From positions 161,219,287-161,283,286 of the forward strand of contig OY821519.1 in NCBI GenBank assembly GCA_963682025.1: a stretch of 64,000 bases of DNA, written 5' to 3'. Below the pieces are notes generated by a model. It did not search any database and was not told the origin of the DNA. It saw nothing but the letters and a program-made list of their open reading frames with translations. Within the stretch, counting starts at the first letter, position 1. Every line of letters starts with the position of its first letter. Below are positions 44,126-55,600 of the stretch, piece after piece. The stretch is from Cordilura impudica (lineage: Eukaryota; Arthropoda; Insecta; Diptera; Scathophagidae). A program made the position numbers and the translations under genes.

Positions 44126-45010
44126 TTATTCGGTCAAAATGACCAGTTTGGTTATTGGTCGTTTTACAACCCCATTAGCAGTACGAATATCCGCGACCCT
44201 TACGCGACCGTCACTTCCCGGATAAACTTTTATGACCCGGCCGAAACGCCACGATGTTGGAGGTAGATTTTCATGCTTGATAACGACTAAGTCGTTTTCC
44301 TGTAGATCGCGTTCCGGATATTTCCATTTATAGCGCTTATTTAACGTCATTAAATATTCTTCTTTCCATCGGCGACAAAAAAGTTGAGACAACGCTTTCA
44401 TTTTTCGAAATCGATTAACAAGACTTACCGGAGATTCATTAATTTCAGGCTCCGGGGGAGCAAGTTTTGGTCCACCTATTAAAAAGTTACCAGGAGTCAG
44501 AGCTACTGGTTCCCGAAGGTTATCCGCCATAGAACAAAGAGGACGTGAATTTAGACAAGCTTCGATTCTTGCGAGAACTGAAGAAATTTCTTCAAAAGTA
44601 TATTTAAAGGATTGCGCTTCCTTACGAAAATGGTGTTTAAAACTCTTGACCCCGGCTTCCCAAAGGCCACCCATATGAGGTGCCCCGGCCGGTATAAACC
44701 GCCAAGTTAAACCCTGAATTCCATAAATGGAACCCACTGCAATCTGACTTTCCTTAAGAAACATCTTAAAATCCTTCTCTAATTCACGCGATGCACCTAC
44801 GAAATTTGTGCCATTATCCGAAAATATAGTGTAGGGGCAACCTCGTCGAGAAATAAATCTGTGAAAGGCAGATAAAAAAGTAGGCGTCGATAAATCAGAC
44901 GTGGCCTCTAAATGAATTGCTTTCGTAGAAAAGCAAACAAAAATACAAACGTAGCCCTTCGTTATCCTACAAGCTCTGCCCGTGAATGTCAAAGGGACCA
45001 GCAAAATCAA
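44126..45010 (-). pseudogene. BEL/Pao integrase C-terminal part
   Basis: 294-residue frame continuing the integrase core after a 1-nt shift near 44985. It contains I-F-S-D-N-G-T-N-F-V-G-A (second Asp) and A-P-H-M-G-G-L-W-E-A-G-V-K (catalytic Glu), then the C-terminal region typical of BEL/Pao (R-R-W-K-E-E-Y-L, N-D-L-V-V-I-K, W-R-F-G-R-V). The first Asp lies in the upstream frame (T-T-G-V-D-F-A-G-P-F). It inserts cDNA into the genome. Stop TAA-type end at 44126. Confidence 0.88.
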
Positions 45011-46919
45011 CGCCCGTTGTCATAAATGGTCTAGTAAGAGTAGTTCTTTCAGGGGGCAGAGCCGCCATAATTTGACGACAAGATACTTTACGGTCAATAA
45101 TACACCGTTTACAACGACCAATGACTCCACGAATTTTCGACTTCAAGCGTGGAACCCAATATTCAATGCGCAGTATTCGCAACATCAACTGATTTCCACC
45201 GTGAATGGAAATCGTATGAACAAATTCTATTAACAATTGAGTAAATAGGCTCGAATAAGGTAAAATAATAGGATATTTCTCCGTATATGAAAGGGATGGT
45301 GATTTAACCAAGCGACCATTCAATCTTATCACACCGTCTTTATCGAGAAAGGGATTCAAAGAAATAAGGCAACTCTTTGAACTTAACGGTTTTTTGTCTA
45401 ACAGGCACTTATATTCATCTGCATAGTGATGTTTCTGAGCCACAATGGCTCGATGCAATTTTGTTCTTCTGATTTCATAACCAGCAGCGATTTTATCCAC
45501 ATTCATATAACGATTTGACCTATGAGCTGGATGACTATTGTAAAAGAACCTCAAAATATATGAGATTATCCGAAGAGCTCGATCAAGACGAGAGTAATTA
45601 TTCAAAATATCCACACATATATCTTCCCCCTTACCGTCCGTAAAGAAGGAAGCATGAGTTTTGACCACCCGACCCTCAATGTCAGTGTCAAGATAACTTA
45701 GATCCGTTATATTCCAGTGCACTTTATCTTGACCCAGCCATCTTGGACCATGCCACCAAAGCTCACTATTTTCCAGCTCAGTGGGAGAGGTACCACGACT
45801 ACCTAAATCTGCAGGATTATCCTCAGAACGAACATGATACCAATTATGGTTTCCTACATTTTCTTGAATGCGGTATACCCTGTTCGCTACAAATGTGGTC
45901 CAGGAACACGGCGTTTTCCTTAACCAAGAAAGGACTATCGTCGAATCAGTCCAACAGTAAATTTGATCAATTTTAATATCAATTTCACTTATTACCGTCT
46001 TCAAAAGTTCAGAGGCTAACACCGCCCCGCACAATTCCAAACGAGGTAGAGAAATTGATTTGATGGGGGCTACTTTGGTTTTCGATGAAAGTAGGTGAGT
46101 ATGAATTTCGCCGTTAGAGGCCTGAATTCGAATATAAATCACCCCCGCGTATGCCTTTTCCGAGGCATCAGAAAAAACATGAAGCTCAACAGAATTTCCC
46201 GGCGAATAATTAACCCATCTTGGAATACGAATTGTATTTACCTCATGATAAGAAGTAACAAATCTTTTCCATTCATCTTCCGTCGAAATTGGAAGCATAT
46301 CATCCCAATTTATATTATCAAGCCAAATTTTGTGCATGATAATTTTAGCAACCACAATCACAGGACCTAACCAACCTACAGGATCAAACAATTTCGCGAT
46401 AGTCGATAAGACTTCCCTCTTAGTATACCCAGATTTTAATGAAATAGGAGTCACACTAAAATAAAACGAGTCCAACTGAGCGTTCCACTGAATTCCTAAA
46501 GTCTTTGAAGTACTCGATTCTATAAAGGTCAATAATTTAGCGTCAACTAAATGGTCCAAAGGTATGTCTTTCAAAATACTCCGTTCGTTTGAAGTCCATT
46601 TTCTTAGCTGAAACTTAGCAGAGGCCAAAGCAGCGACGAGTTGATCACGAGCCATTAATGCAGTCGAAATGTCATGAGTCCCTGTCAAAACGTCGTCAAC
46701 GTACATGCACTTTCGTAGAATATGTGCTCCGAGAGGAAACTCAGCCTCAGAATCGTCCGCGAGTTGTAATAACGTCCTAATGGCAAGGTATGGAGCGCAG
46801 TTAACGCCAAAAGTCACTGTCTGTAATTCATAGTCCCTTACAGTCTCCGTCGGAGAATCCCTAAACAAAATTCGTTGAAAAGGGGTATGAGAAGGACCAA
46901 CTCGAATCTGCCTATACAT
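44967..46919 (-). pseudogene. BEL/Pao RT palm, RNase H and integrase N-terminus
   Basis: 650-residue frame of the pol polyprotein. The RT palm has C-M-Y-V-D-D-V-L-T-G (about residue 90). The RNase H acids lie in V-F-S-D-A-S-E-K-A-Y-A-G, P-R-L-E-L-C-G-A, C-W-T-D-S-T-I-V-L-S-W and S-E-D-N-P-A-D-L-G-S-R-G. The integrase zinc-binding H-H-C-C follows (H-T-I-S-I-H-G-G...C-K-R-C), then the start of the catalytic core. The first RT aspartate (N-C-D-I-T-Q-M-Y) lies just upstream of the ATG, in the same frame. Flanked by 1-nt frameshifts near 46985 and 44985; the coding itself is conserved. Confidence 0.92.
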
Positions 46920-46962
46920 TTGAGTAATATCACAATTGAAGACGAATTTAAACAGACGCCAC

Positions 46963-48324
46963 CTAAGAATAAGTAGAACTAAGTCTGCTTGTAAGGGGTC
47001 CTACGTAAAGGCAATCGTTTAAACTAATTCCATTAGAAGTTCTATTTGAAGCGTTGAAAACAACTCTCAATTTAGTTGTCTTACGTTCTAGTTTTACCAC
47101 CGGATGATGAGGTAAATAACAAAAAGAGGTAGGAGATGAAAAATTTGGTAATACCGGTCTCATATGTCCTATGTCCAAATACTCCCTAACGACATCATCG
47201 TACATCTCCTTAATTGCAGGTCTACGTAGTAAAGATGATTCGGTCCTAAGATATTGTCCCATAACACCAGGTCTTGAAGTCCCTAAAGACAATTTTTCAG
47301 GAAATTCAGGCTTAAATGGGAGATTCACTACATATCGACCATCAGATTCACGACGAGTAGTCGCTTTATAATTTTCCTCACAAAATTTGTCAAATGGAGA
47401 CAGAATTTTTCTTTTAGGAGTTTCCTCAAGTTCCCAGAATCTCAAAAGATTTTTGTTAAGGCAATCTTCCTCTGAAAATTCGACATTCGTAGAATATACC
47501 TGAACTTGAGGTTGTACAACTGGACCAGTAATAATCCAGCCAAAAATAGTGTTCTGAGCTAGTAAAGAGCCCAAAATATTGCGACGGATTTCTCCCAACA
47601 GAATTCTTGGATATAAATCCGCGCCAAGCAAAAGATCAACAGGTCGACTGTCATCAAAATTAATATCGGCCAAACGAAGGTTTGGCAAATTTTCCTTTAA
47701 ATACGAGTGGACTGTAAATGATGGTAAATTACCCGAAATATTTGGCAAAACAAGTGCCAATGTTTCCAATACAAAAGATGAATCGAGGGTGGAGCCAATT
47801 TTCAATGAACAAAGTTTTCTAGACATTGCCGTAACTGCCTGATTAACTCCTGAAATTTGAGCATTCGTCGAATGCGTCGAAATTTTCAGGCGATTTTGCA
47901 AACGTTCAGAAATGAACGATGCTTCAGAAGCAGGGTCAATAAGGGCCCGGGCTGGGTACGTAGTACCCTGATGAATAAGATTCACCATAGCCGTCCCTAA
48001 AAGTACAGTCCTACTTTGCGCTGTATGAAATACTTGACGATTTGTAGGAGCTGTGGCATGATTGGCATTCGAAGATGATGCGATTGCAGGTACGGAGTTT
48101 GAAACTCGAGAAACAGAAACCGAATTTGAATTCGACCGATTAGTATCCCTAGAAACTTCAGAAGATGGTAATTCACGGTGTAACATAGTATGATGTCTCT
48201 TGTTACAAATGGAGCAATTATACGAACTGCTACAATTTTTAGCTTCATGTGTCCTTGCGAGACAATTGACTTTTTTACCGTAGAAAATCGATCCGCAACA
48301 GATAAACTTTTGAATCGATGACAA
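46963..48324 (-). pseudogene. BEL/Pao zinc knuckle, protease and RT N-terminus
   Basis: 453-residue frame. C-S-I-C-N-K-R-H-H-T-M-L-H completes the zinc knuckle begun in the gag frame. Next comes the retropepsin region (A-R-A-L-I-D-P-A-S-E-A-S-F-I), with D-P-A in place of the usual D-x-G, then L-L-L-G-A-D and N-T-I-F-G-W-I-I-T-G-P, and the RT fingers (L-P-H-H-P-V-V-K, L-R-V-V-F-N-A-S-N, L-N-D-C-L-Y-V-G-P-L). The real start is not this Met: the frame joins gag through a 1-nt slip in an A-run near 48270. Confidence 0.9.
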
Positions 48325-49370
48325 GAACGTAAAAAGTGAACTTGATTCTTACAAAGAACACAAGAAGCACTTGAAGTTGAAGCAGCATTGGTATGATGCG
48401 CTTTGATTTTAGGTTCAGAAAGCCGTTTAGCAGATTCTGAACCCCTAAGATCACGTAAACAATCTAAAGTTTGAACTCTTTCTGTCGGAAAGAGGTCCAA
48501 ATCCTTCCAGAGTGACAAAGCTGATTTGTCCTTTATACTCTGTTCCCACAGACTAACAGTTTGCGAAGGTAACCGTTGAATACAAATAAATACAATAATA
48601 GGATCCCAGCTGTGCGTCGAAATATTATAAATTGACATAGCTATAAGGCAACCGTTTATTCCGCGTTGTAAAGTTTTTAATCCCGACGAGGTTTCCTTAT
48701 CAAGAAAGGGAAGGCTAAATAGCGATTTTAACTGGTTATTAACCAGCATACGCGGATTATCATATGCGTCCCTCAAGTTGCGCCACGCAACATAAAAACC
48801 TTGATTAGTGAGAGGGCATTTCGAAACAATTTCCCGAGCTTCGCCACTAGTTTTCCGAACTAGATGGCATAGCCGCTCAATATTGCTAAGTCGAGAGTTA
48901 TTGATATAAACCGCTGTAAAAAGATCCCTAAAAGTGGGCCAAGAAATGTAATCGCCCTCAAAAACGTCGGTATCGCATGGCGGAAGCGTTAAATTATGAC
49001 AAAAGTTGTCAGCTGAATTGAGGTTTACACTCGGAGACTGAGACTGCTCTTTCGGTGTCGCGTTGGATTTAAAATGATGTAATCGTTCATTAATCCTAGA
49101 TAAACAATTAACGTACGCGTTAAAAGTGGCTTCATATTTCGATTCAGCCGCGTCAAAATCCGCCGGTTCTGCGTCATCCGAATTTTCTAAATATGATAAA
49201 CAAGTACGATATGTCGATTTTACTTGTTCCCAAAACAAGTCCAATTCTTTTCCACGAATTTCAGGATTAAATACCGAATGTAACTCCTCACGAATATCGT
49301 TGAATTTCGCCTCAAATTTAATGAGCGTATCCGAATAGCGAATAAAAATATCAAGTGCAGTTCCCGGCAT
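47997..49370 (-). pseudogene. BEL/Pao gag (DUF1759-type)
   Basis: 457-residue frame starting M-P-G-T-A-L-D-I-F-I. The N-terminal half is helical, then the DUF1759 core F-E-G-D-Y-I-S-W-P-T-F-R-D-L-F, L-S-N-I-E-R-L-C-H-L, A-W-R-N-L-R-D-A-Y, and the first zinc-knuckle cysteines (C-V-L-C-K-N-Q-V-H-F-L-R-S-C). Gag forms the retrotransposon particle. After S-T-V-K-K the frame is lost by a single-base difference in an A-run near 48270, and the last ~60 residues are out of frame. Confidence 0.9.
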
Positions 49371-50362
49371 TTTGGTTCGAATTTATTTTAAAATAAGTTA
49401 ATTTAATTTAAATAATATAAAAACTCGTTAAAAAAAAAAAAATCCGAAAAAATAATAATATATTATAAAATAATAATATAAAACTATATTAAAAAATTTT
49501 ATTTTCTTAATATGTGGTATTATTTTAACAAATTAGAAGCAAAACCAAAATTTGCAAAAAAAAAAAAAAAAATTAATAAAAAACACACTGGATATGTCGC
49601 GACTAAAACGGACAGTAGGGTGACTAACAATGTTATAGAAAAAAACAAACCAACACAATGCGTGGTCGTATATATTAGTGTGAAGAGAAATGAACACACT
49701 CTTGAGCATAAACACAAAAAAAAACCAACGCGTGAACGTATAGAGAAATGAAAACTATTCAGCTTAAGCAGCTTAAACACGAAAAAAACGTTCGCGTGAG
49801 CGTATATGTATAACACAAAGGAGAAAAACCGATTTAGTTATAATCTTTATTGTAATGTATATCTGTTTAAATGTAAATCTGTTTAAATTATTATTATTTG
49901 CACTAAACACTTTTTTTAAACTATCCCGACGGCTTTTTCTCTTTCCTTCGATTAAAACAAACACGATATGATTAATATTTATATTATTACTTGCACTAAT
50001 CACTTTTTTTAAAAATCCCGACGGCTTTTGCTTTTTCTTTCGATTAAAATATAAACGAATATATACGTAATGTAACGTAACGCGTAGGGTTGTAAAACGA
50101 AAAGTATGCAAAAAAAATAATATTTCAATAACGATGAAACTTTTTTTCTTTTTAAATCAATTTTTATTATACACTTTTTAAATTTAAAATTTTTTGATTT
50201 GCTCACACATAAAAAAAAACTGAACTATACGCACCTTTTTAATTTATTGTTTTCTGCTGTAGTTGAAGTGAAGGGTTGTTTTTGCAGGTTCTTGCTGATG
50301 TTGACAAGATGAAGGCTGTGTTGAAATTAATAATTTTTAAAAACTTTCCAAATTTTTCCTCA
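49371..50362 (-). other. BEL/Pao 5' leader with internal duplications
   Basis: About 1 kb between PBS and gag. A ~105-bp unit is duplicated (about 49880-49965 and 49970-50060, sharing CCCGACGGCTTTT and CTTTCGATTAAAA), and a second block with CGTGAACGTATA motifs repeats near 49665-49810. No supported gene; short plus-strand frames are chance. Confidence 0.6.
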
Positions 50363-50382
50363 GGATCCGGCTCGAAGGATCA
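50363..50382 (-). promoter_or_regulatory. Primer binding site of BEL/Pao
   Basis: On the minus strand, 2 nt after the 5' LTR, TGATCCTTCGAGCCGGATCC pairs with a tRNA 3' end (T-arm plus acceptor, CCA end) with one mismatch (TGA in place of TGG). The isoacceptor is not identifiable by eye. Confidence 0.65.
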
Positions 50383-50384
50383 AA

Positions 50385-50766
50385 TGTTTGCGTATGTAGC
50401 AAAAAATATATAAAAAATAAAAACACAATATAGTATAAGGTTTTATAAGAAGAGAAAATTTAATCTCTATTTTATTTGTATATACAAGATGTATTACCTT
50501 TTTTAAAATATGCACAGCGAATGGTGTTAATGTGTACGAAGGTACCAAAACGATTGATTTTATAAGTTAAAAAATAAAAGAGAGAAGGTGGCGAGCAATA
50601 TCTAAGTACCGTTAACGGTTTTACTAGTTAAAATCTATGTAAACACTCCTTTCAACGATGTATAAAAAAAGGAGTTTCATAGATTTTAACCCAGAATTAA
50701 CCCAAAAATGGCTAATTGACTCAAAGGCGGAAAAGTACAAAGAAAATATTAAATTGTACTTAAACA
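50385..50766 (-). repeat. 5' LTR of BEL/Pao element
   Basis: 382 bp, nearly identical to the 3' LTR. It would carry the element promoter and polyadenylation signals for minus-strand transcription. Confidence 0.95.
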
Positions 50767-50937
50767 AATTTGAGCTGATTGTTAGAAAACATTGACTTTT
50801 TATATATGTTATAATGTTATGAAAGCATTTATCTTTAATATATTAATTATAATGCTATGAAAACATTGATAAATAATATAAATAAAAGAATATACCGATT
50901 TATTTCTAATATGTGGTTATTATGGATATATGTACAT
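50767..50937. repeat. Dispersed repeat, right flank of the BEL insertion
   Basis: Continuation of 42261-42342 beyond the BEL element and paralogue of 39137-39310. It is cut at its right end by the next TIR element and resumes at 52262. Confidence 0.75.
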
Positions 50938-52253
50938 TAGGGGTGCCCTTCATTATATGGAGGGGAAAAAAGTTTTCGAATTTAAAGTCTCACCTCCTAG
51001 AAATATGCGAATAGCAAAAAAACTGAGAAACACAAAGTTTTGTGTCAATCAAAAAAAAATTTAGAGGTGCCTCAACGCGACTGAAAATTTGAAGTGTGTT
51101 TATATGGGGAAAATATGACTTTTTTTCAGTTTTTATGAAAATTACGTTCTATAGTTTCATATTTTAAATTATCTTTCCAAAATTTTACCGATTTTTATGA
51201 TTTGATGATTATGATGATTTTATAATTTGACGTAATTAACCCATTTAGGCTTGGCGCCACAAATGACCCCAAGCTAGTATAGGACGATTAAGTCAAAAAA
51301 TTCAAATATTTAGCAAATACTGCTGACTTTTGGTTCATTTTAACCCTATGAGCGCATTAGGGTAAGTTTTCGTAAAATATAGCACAATTTTATTTCCCAA
51401 CTCATAGTAAGGGTTTCATCTAGTTTACTAGAACAATTAATTTATTTAAATATGCCAAAATTCAAAGTTTGGCCTCGGCAAGGAATGGGTTAACGTTGTT
51501 CGATTTATTCAAAATTTTTAGCATGGAAGACTTGCACATTTAGTTATTATATTTTATGCGTCACATCTAAAAATTCAACAGCACTTACAAAATATTTGAT
51601 TTTTTTTAATAAATTGACTTTCATTAGCTTCGGGTCATATGCGACCCCAAGTCCAAAAGGGTTAATGGGTCATATTATTTTTTTCAGAAACCCTAGGCTA
51701 TGAAGATAAAATATAACATTTAAAAGTAGTAAACTGATAAATCGTTGATACAAAGTATTTAGAAAGAGTACATTTACTGAATATTTCACAAAAACTCATT
51801 TTTCTCGAAATCCGCAAAAATAAATTCTTTGTAAAAAAAATTCTAGCAAAAAAATTTACTTAAAAATTTACACAGTTAATCTCTAGTATATATTTAACAA
51901 AACTTTAAAGTGCCAGTGGCCTTAATCAATTTGTTAAAGTTGAAAAAAAGTTCATTATATTTCATGACCTAGAGTTTTTTTTTGGCACAAAAGTGTTCTG
52001 AGGCAATTGCTGTTTCTTGGCAAGTTTTTATCCGATTTTGAAGTTATATAGCTTTTTGAAAAGATAATTTAGTACTGATATCGATTCATATAACAACTTT
52101 TTGAAAAAAACACTTGAAATTTTAGTCGCGTTGAGGCACCTCTAAAATTTTTTTGTTTGACCCAAAACTTTGTATTTCTCAGTTTTTTGCTATTCGCATA
52201 TCTCTAGGTGAGACCGAGAGTTTGAACACTTTTTTTTATTAAGGGCCACCCTA
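50938..52253. mobile_element. hAT-like TIR element with palindromic 8-bp TSD
   Basis: 1316 bp. The inverted arms run about 165 bp (TAGGGGTGCCCTT at left; the right end is the reverse complement of TAGGGTGGCCCTT), sharing ATGCGAATAGCAAAAAACTG and GAGGTGCCTCAACGCGACT. It is flanked by ATGTACAT on both sides (50930-50937 and 52254-52261). The 8-bp duplication and TAGGG ends point to hAT. No coding content. It hosts the MITE at 51240-51661. Confidence 0.75.
51240..51661. mobile_element. piggyBac-like MITE (TTAA target)
   Basis: 422-bp element with TTAA on both sides (51236-51239 and 51662-51665) and inverted ends CCCATTTAGGCTTGG and CCCTTTTGGACTTGG. TTAA duplication plus CCC ends is the piggyBac signature. 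Non-coding. An internal GGAATGGGTTAA near 51482 could be an alternative right end but pairs less well. Confidence 0.65.
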
Positions 52254-52261
52254 ATGTACAT

Positions 52262-52619
52262 ATATAGAATATATGTATATTATTTTGTTTTGATATTTGC
52301 AACAGTAGCATGTATCAGTTTGTAACATTTTGCGATGTTTTAAAAATCGCAGATATATTGATATTGATTATAGGTATGTATATTTTTGTTTATTTAGTGT
52401 ACGTATGTATAAGTAAATGTTACACACAAAAAATATAACATCAAAAGTTATTGTTGTGTTTTTCTTTAAATAAATTAATACATAAGAAAATTAAAAAAAT
52501 TTTTTTTTGTTAAATTTACATTGTTATTTTTTGTTCAATAATAACTAGGTAGCTTAGCATTTTAATTTTAATTTTATTTTTTTTTTTAATTTTAATTTTA
52601 ATTTAATTTAAATTTTAAC
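52262..52619. other. AT-rich spacer before hexamer array
   Basis: The first ~25 bp continue the dispersed repeat. The rest is non-coding, with degenerate AATTTT units appearing from about 52560. Confidence 0.5.
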
Positions 52620-55600
52620 TTTAATTTTAATTTTAATTTTAATTTTAATTTTAATTTTAATTTTAATTTTAATTTTAATTTTAATTTTAATTTTAATTTT
52701 AATTTTAATTTTAATTTTAATTTTAATTTTAATTTTAATTTTAATTTTAATTTTAATTTTAATTTTAATTTTAATTTTAATTTTAATTTTAATTTTAATT
52801 TTAATTTTAATTTTAATTTTAATTTTAATTTTAATTTTAATTTTAATTTTAATTTTAATTTTAATTTTAATTTTAATTTTAATTTTAATTTTAATTTTAA
52901 TTTTAATTTTAATTTTAATTTTAATTTTAATTTTAATTTTAATTTTAATTTTAATTTTAATTTTAATTTTAATTTTAATTTTAATTTTAATTTTAATTTT
53001 AATTTTAATTTTAATTTTAATTTTAATTTTAATTTTAATTTTAATTTTAATTTTAATTTTAATTTTAATTTTAATTTTAATTTTAATTTTAATTTTAATT
53101 TTAATTTTAATTTTAATTTTAATTTTAATTTTAATTTTAATTTTAATTTTAATTTTAATTTTAATTTTAATTTTAATTTTAATTTTAATTTTAATTTTAA
53201 TTTTAATTTTAATTTTAATTTTAATTTTAATTTTAATTTTAATTTTAATTTTAATTTTAATTTTAATTTTAATTTTAATTTTAATTTTAATTTTAATTTT
53301 AATTTTAATTTTAATTTTAATTTTAATTTTAATTTTAATTTTAATTTTAATTTTAATTTTAATTTTAATTTTAATTTTAATTTTAATTTTAATTTTAATT
53401 TTAATTTTAATTTTAATTTTAATTTTAATTTTAATTTTAATTTTAATTTTAATTTTAATTTTAATTTTAATTTTAATTTTAATTTTAATTTTAATTTTAA
53501 TTTTAATTTTAATTTTAATTTTAATTTTAATTTTAATTTTAATTTTAATTTTAATTTTAATTTTAATTTTAATTTTAATTTTAATTTTAATTTTAATTTT
53601 AATTTTAATTTTAATTTTAATTTTAATTTTAATTTTAATTTTAATTTTAATTTTAATTTTAATTTTAATTTTAATTTTAATTTTAATTTTAATTTTAATT
53701 TTAATTTTAATTTTAATTTTAATTTTAATTTTAATTTTAATTTTAATTTTAATTTTAATTTTAATTTTAATTTTAATTTTAATTTTAATTTTAATTTTAA
53801 TTTTAATTTTAATTTTAATTTTAATTTTAATTTTAATTTTAATTTTAATTTTAATTTTAATTTTAATTTTAATTTTAATTTTAATTTTAATTTTAATTTT
53901 AATTTTAATTTTAATTTTAATTTTAATTTTAATTTTAATTTTAATTTTAATTTTAATTTTAATTTTAATTTTAATTTTAATTTTAATTTTAATTTTAATT
54001 TTAATTTTAATTTTAATTTTAATTTTAATTTTAATTTTAATTTTAATTTTAATTTTAATTTTAATTTTAATTTTAATTTTAATTTTAATTTTAATTTTAA
54101 TTTTAATTTTAATTTTAATTTTAATTTTAATTTTAATTTTAATTTTAATTTTAATTTTAATTTTAATTTTAATTTTAATTTTAATTTTAATTTTAATTTT
54201 AATTTTAATTTTAATTTTAATTTTAATTTTAATTTTAATTTTAATTTTAATTTTAATTTTAATTTTAATTTTAATTTTAATTTTAATTTTAATTTTAATT
54301 TTAATTTTAATTTTAATTTTAATTTTAATTTTAATTTTAATTTTAATTTTAATTTTAATTTTAATTTTAATTTTAATTTTAATTTTAATTTTAATTTTAA
54401 TTTTAATTTTAATTTTAATTTTAATTTTAATTTTAATTTTAATTTTAATTTTAATTTTAATTTTAATTTTAATTTTAATTTTAATTTTAATTTTAATTTT
54501 AATTTTAATTTTAATTTTAATTTTAATTTTAATTTTAATTTTAATTTTAATTTTAATTTTAATTTTAATTTTAATTTTAATTTTAATTTTAATTTTAATT
54601 TTAATTTTAATTTTAATTTTAATTTTAATTTTAATTTTAATTTTAATTTTAATTTTAATTTTAATTTTAATTTTAATTTTAATTTTAATTTTAATTTTAA
54701 TTTTAATTTTAATTTTAATTTTAATTTTAATTTTAATTTTAATTTTAATTTTAATTTTAATTTTAATTTTAATTTTAATTTTAATTTTAATTTTAATTTT
54801 AATTTTAATTTTAATTTTAATTTTAATTTTAATTTTAATTTTAATTTTAATTTTAATTTTAATTTTAATTTTAATTTTAATTTTAATTTTAATTTTAATT
54901 TTAATTTTAATTTTAATTTTAATTTTAATTTTAATTTTAATTTTAATTTTAATTTTAATTTTAATTTTAATTTTAATTTTAATTTTAATTTTAATTTTAA
55001 TTTTAATTTTAATTTTAATTTTAATTTTAATTTTAATTTTAATTTTAATTTTAATTTTAATTTTAATTTTAATTTTAATTTTAATTTTAATTTTAATTTT
55101 AATTTTAATTTTAATTTTAATTTTAATTTTAATTTTAATTTTAATTTTAATTTTAATTTTAATTTTAATTTTAATTTTAATTTTAATTTTAATTTTAATT
55201 TTAATTTTAATTTTAATTTTAATTTTAATTTTAATTTTAATTTTAATTTTAATTTTAATTTTAATTTTAATTTTAATTTTAATTTTAATTTTAATTTTAA
55301 TTTTAATTTTAATTTTAATTTTAATTTTAATTTTAATTTTAATTTTAATTTTAATTTTAATTTTAATTTTAATTTTAATTTTAATTTTAATTTTAATTTT
55401 AATTTTAATTTTAATTTTAATTTTAATTTTAATTTTAATTTTAATTTTAATTTTAATTTTAATTTTAATTTTAATTTTAATTTTAATTTTAATTTTAATT
55501 TTAATTTTAATTTTAATTTTAATTTTAATTTTAATTTTAATTTTAATTTTAATTTTAATTTTAATTTTAATTTTAATTTTAATTTTAATTTTAATTTTAA

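Larger units (their letters stand above)
42343..50766 (-). mobile_element. BEL/Pao LTR retrotransposon, near full length
   Basis: 8.4-kb element on the minus strand, flanked by AATT (42339-42342 and 50767-50770) as probable TSD. It has two LTRs of 381/382 bp that differ by about one substitution and one A-run indel, a tRNA-like primer binding site, a polypurine tract and gag, protease, RT/RNase H and integrase coding in order, plus an extra ORF before the 3' LTR. The near-identical LTRs imply recent insertion. The frames are broken only by single-base shifts. Confidence 0.93.

Noticed and set aside
49512..49816. Lysine-rich plus-strand and phenylalanine-rich minus-strand frames
   Set aside because: They come from A/T-rich BEL leader sequence, with no family resemblance.
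50363..50382. tRNA gene fragment
   Set aside because: The tRNA-like 20 nt is exactly at the PBS position next to an LTR; no cloverleaf continues.
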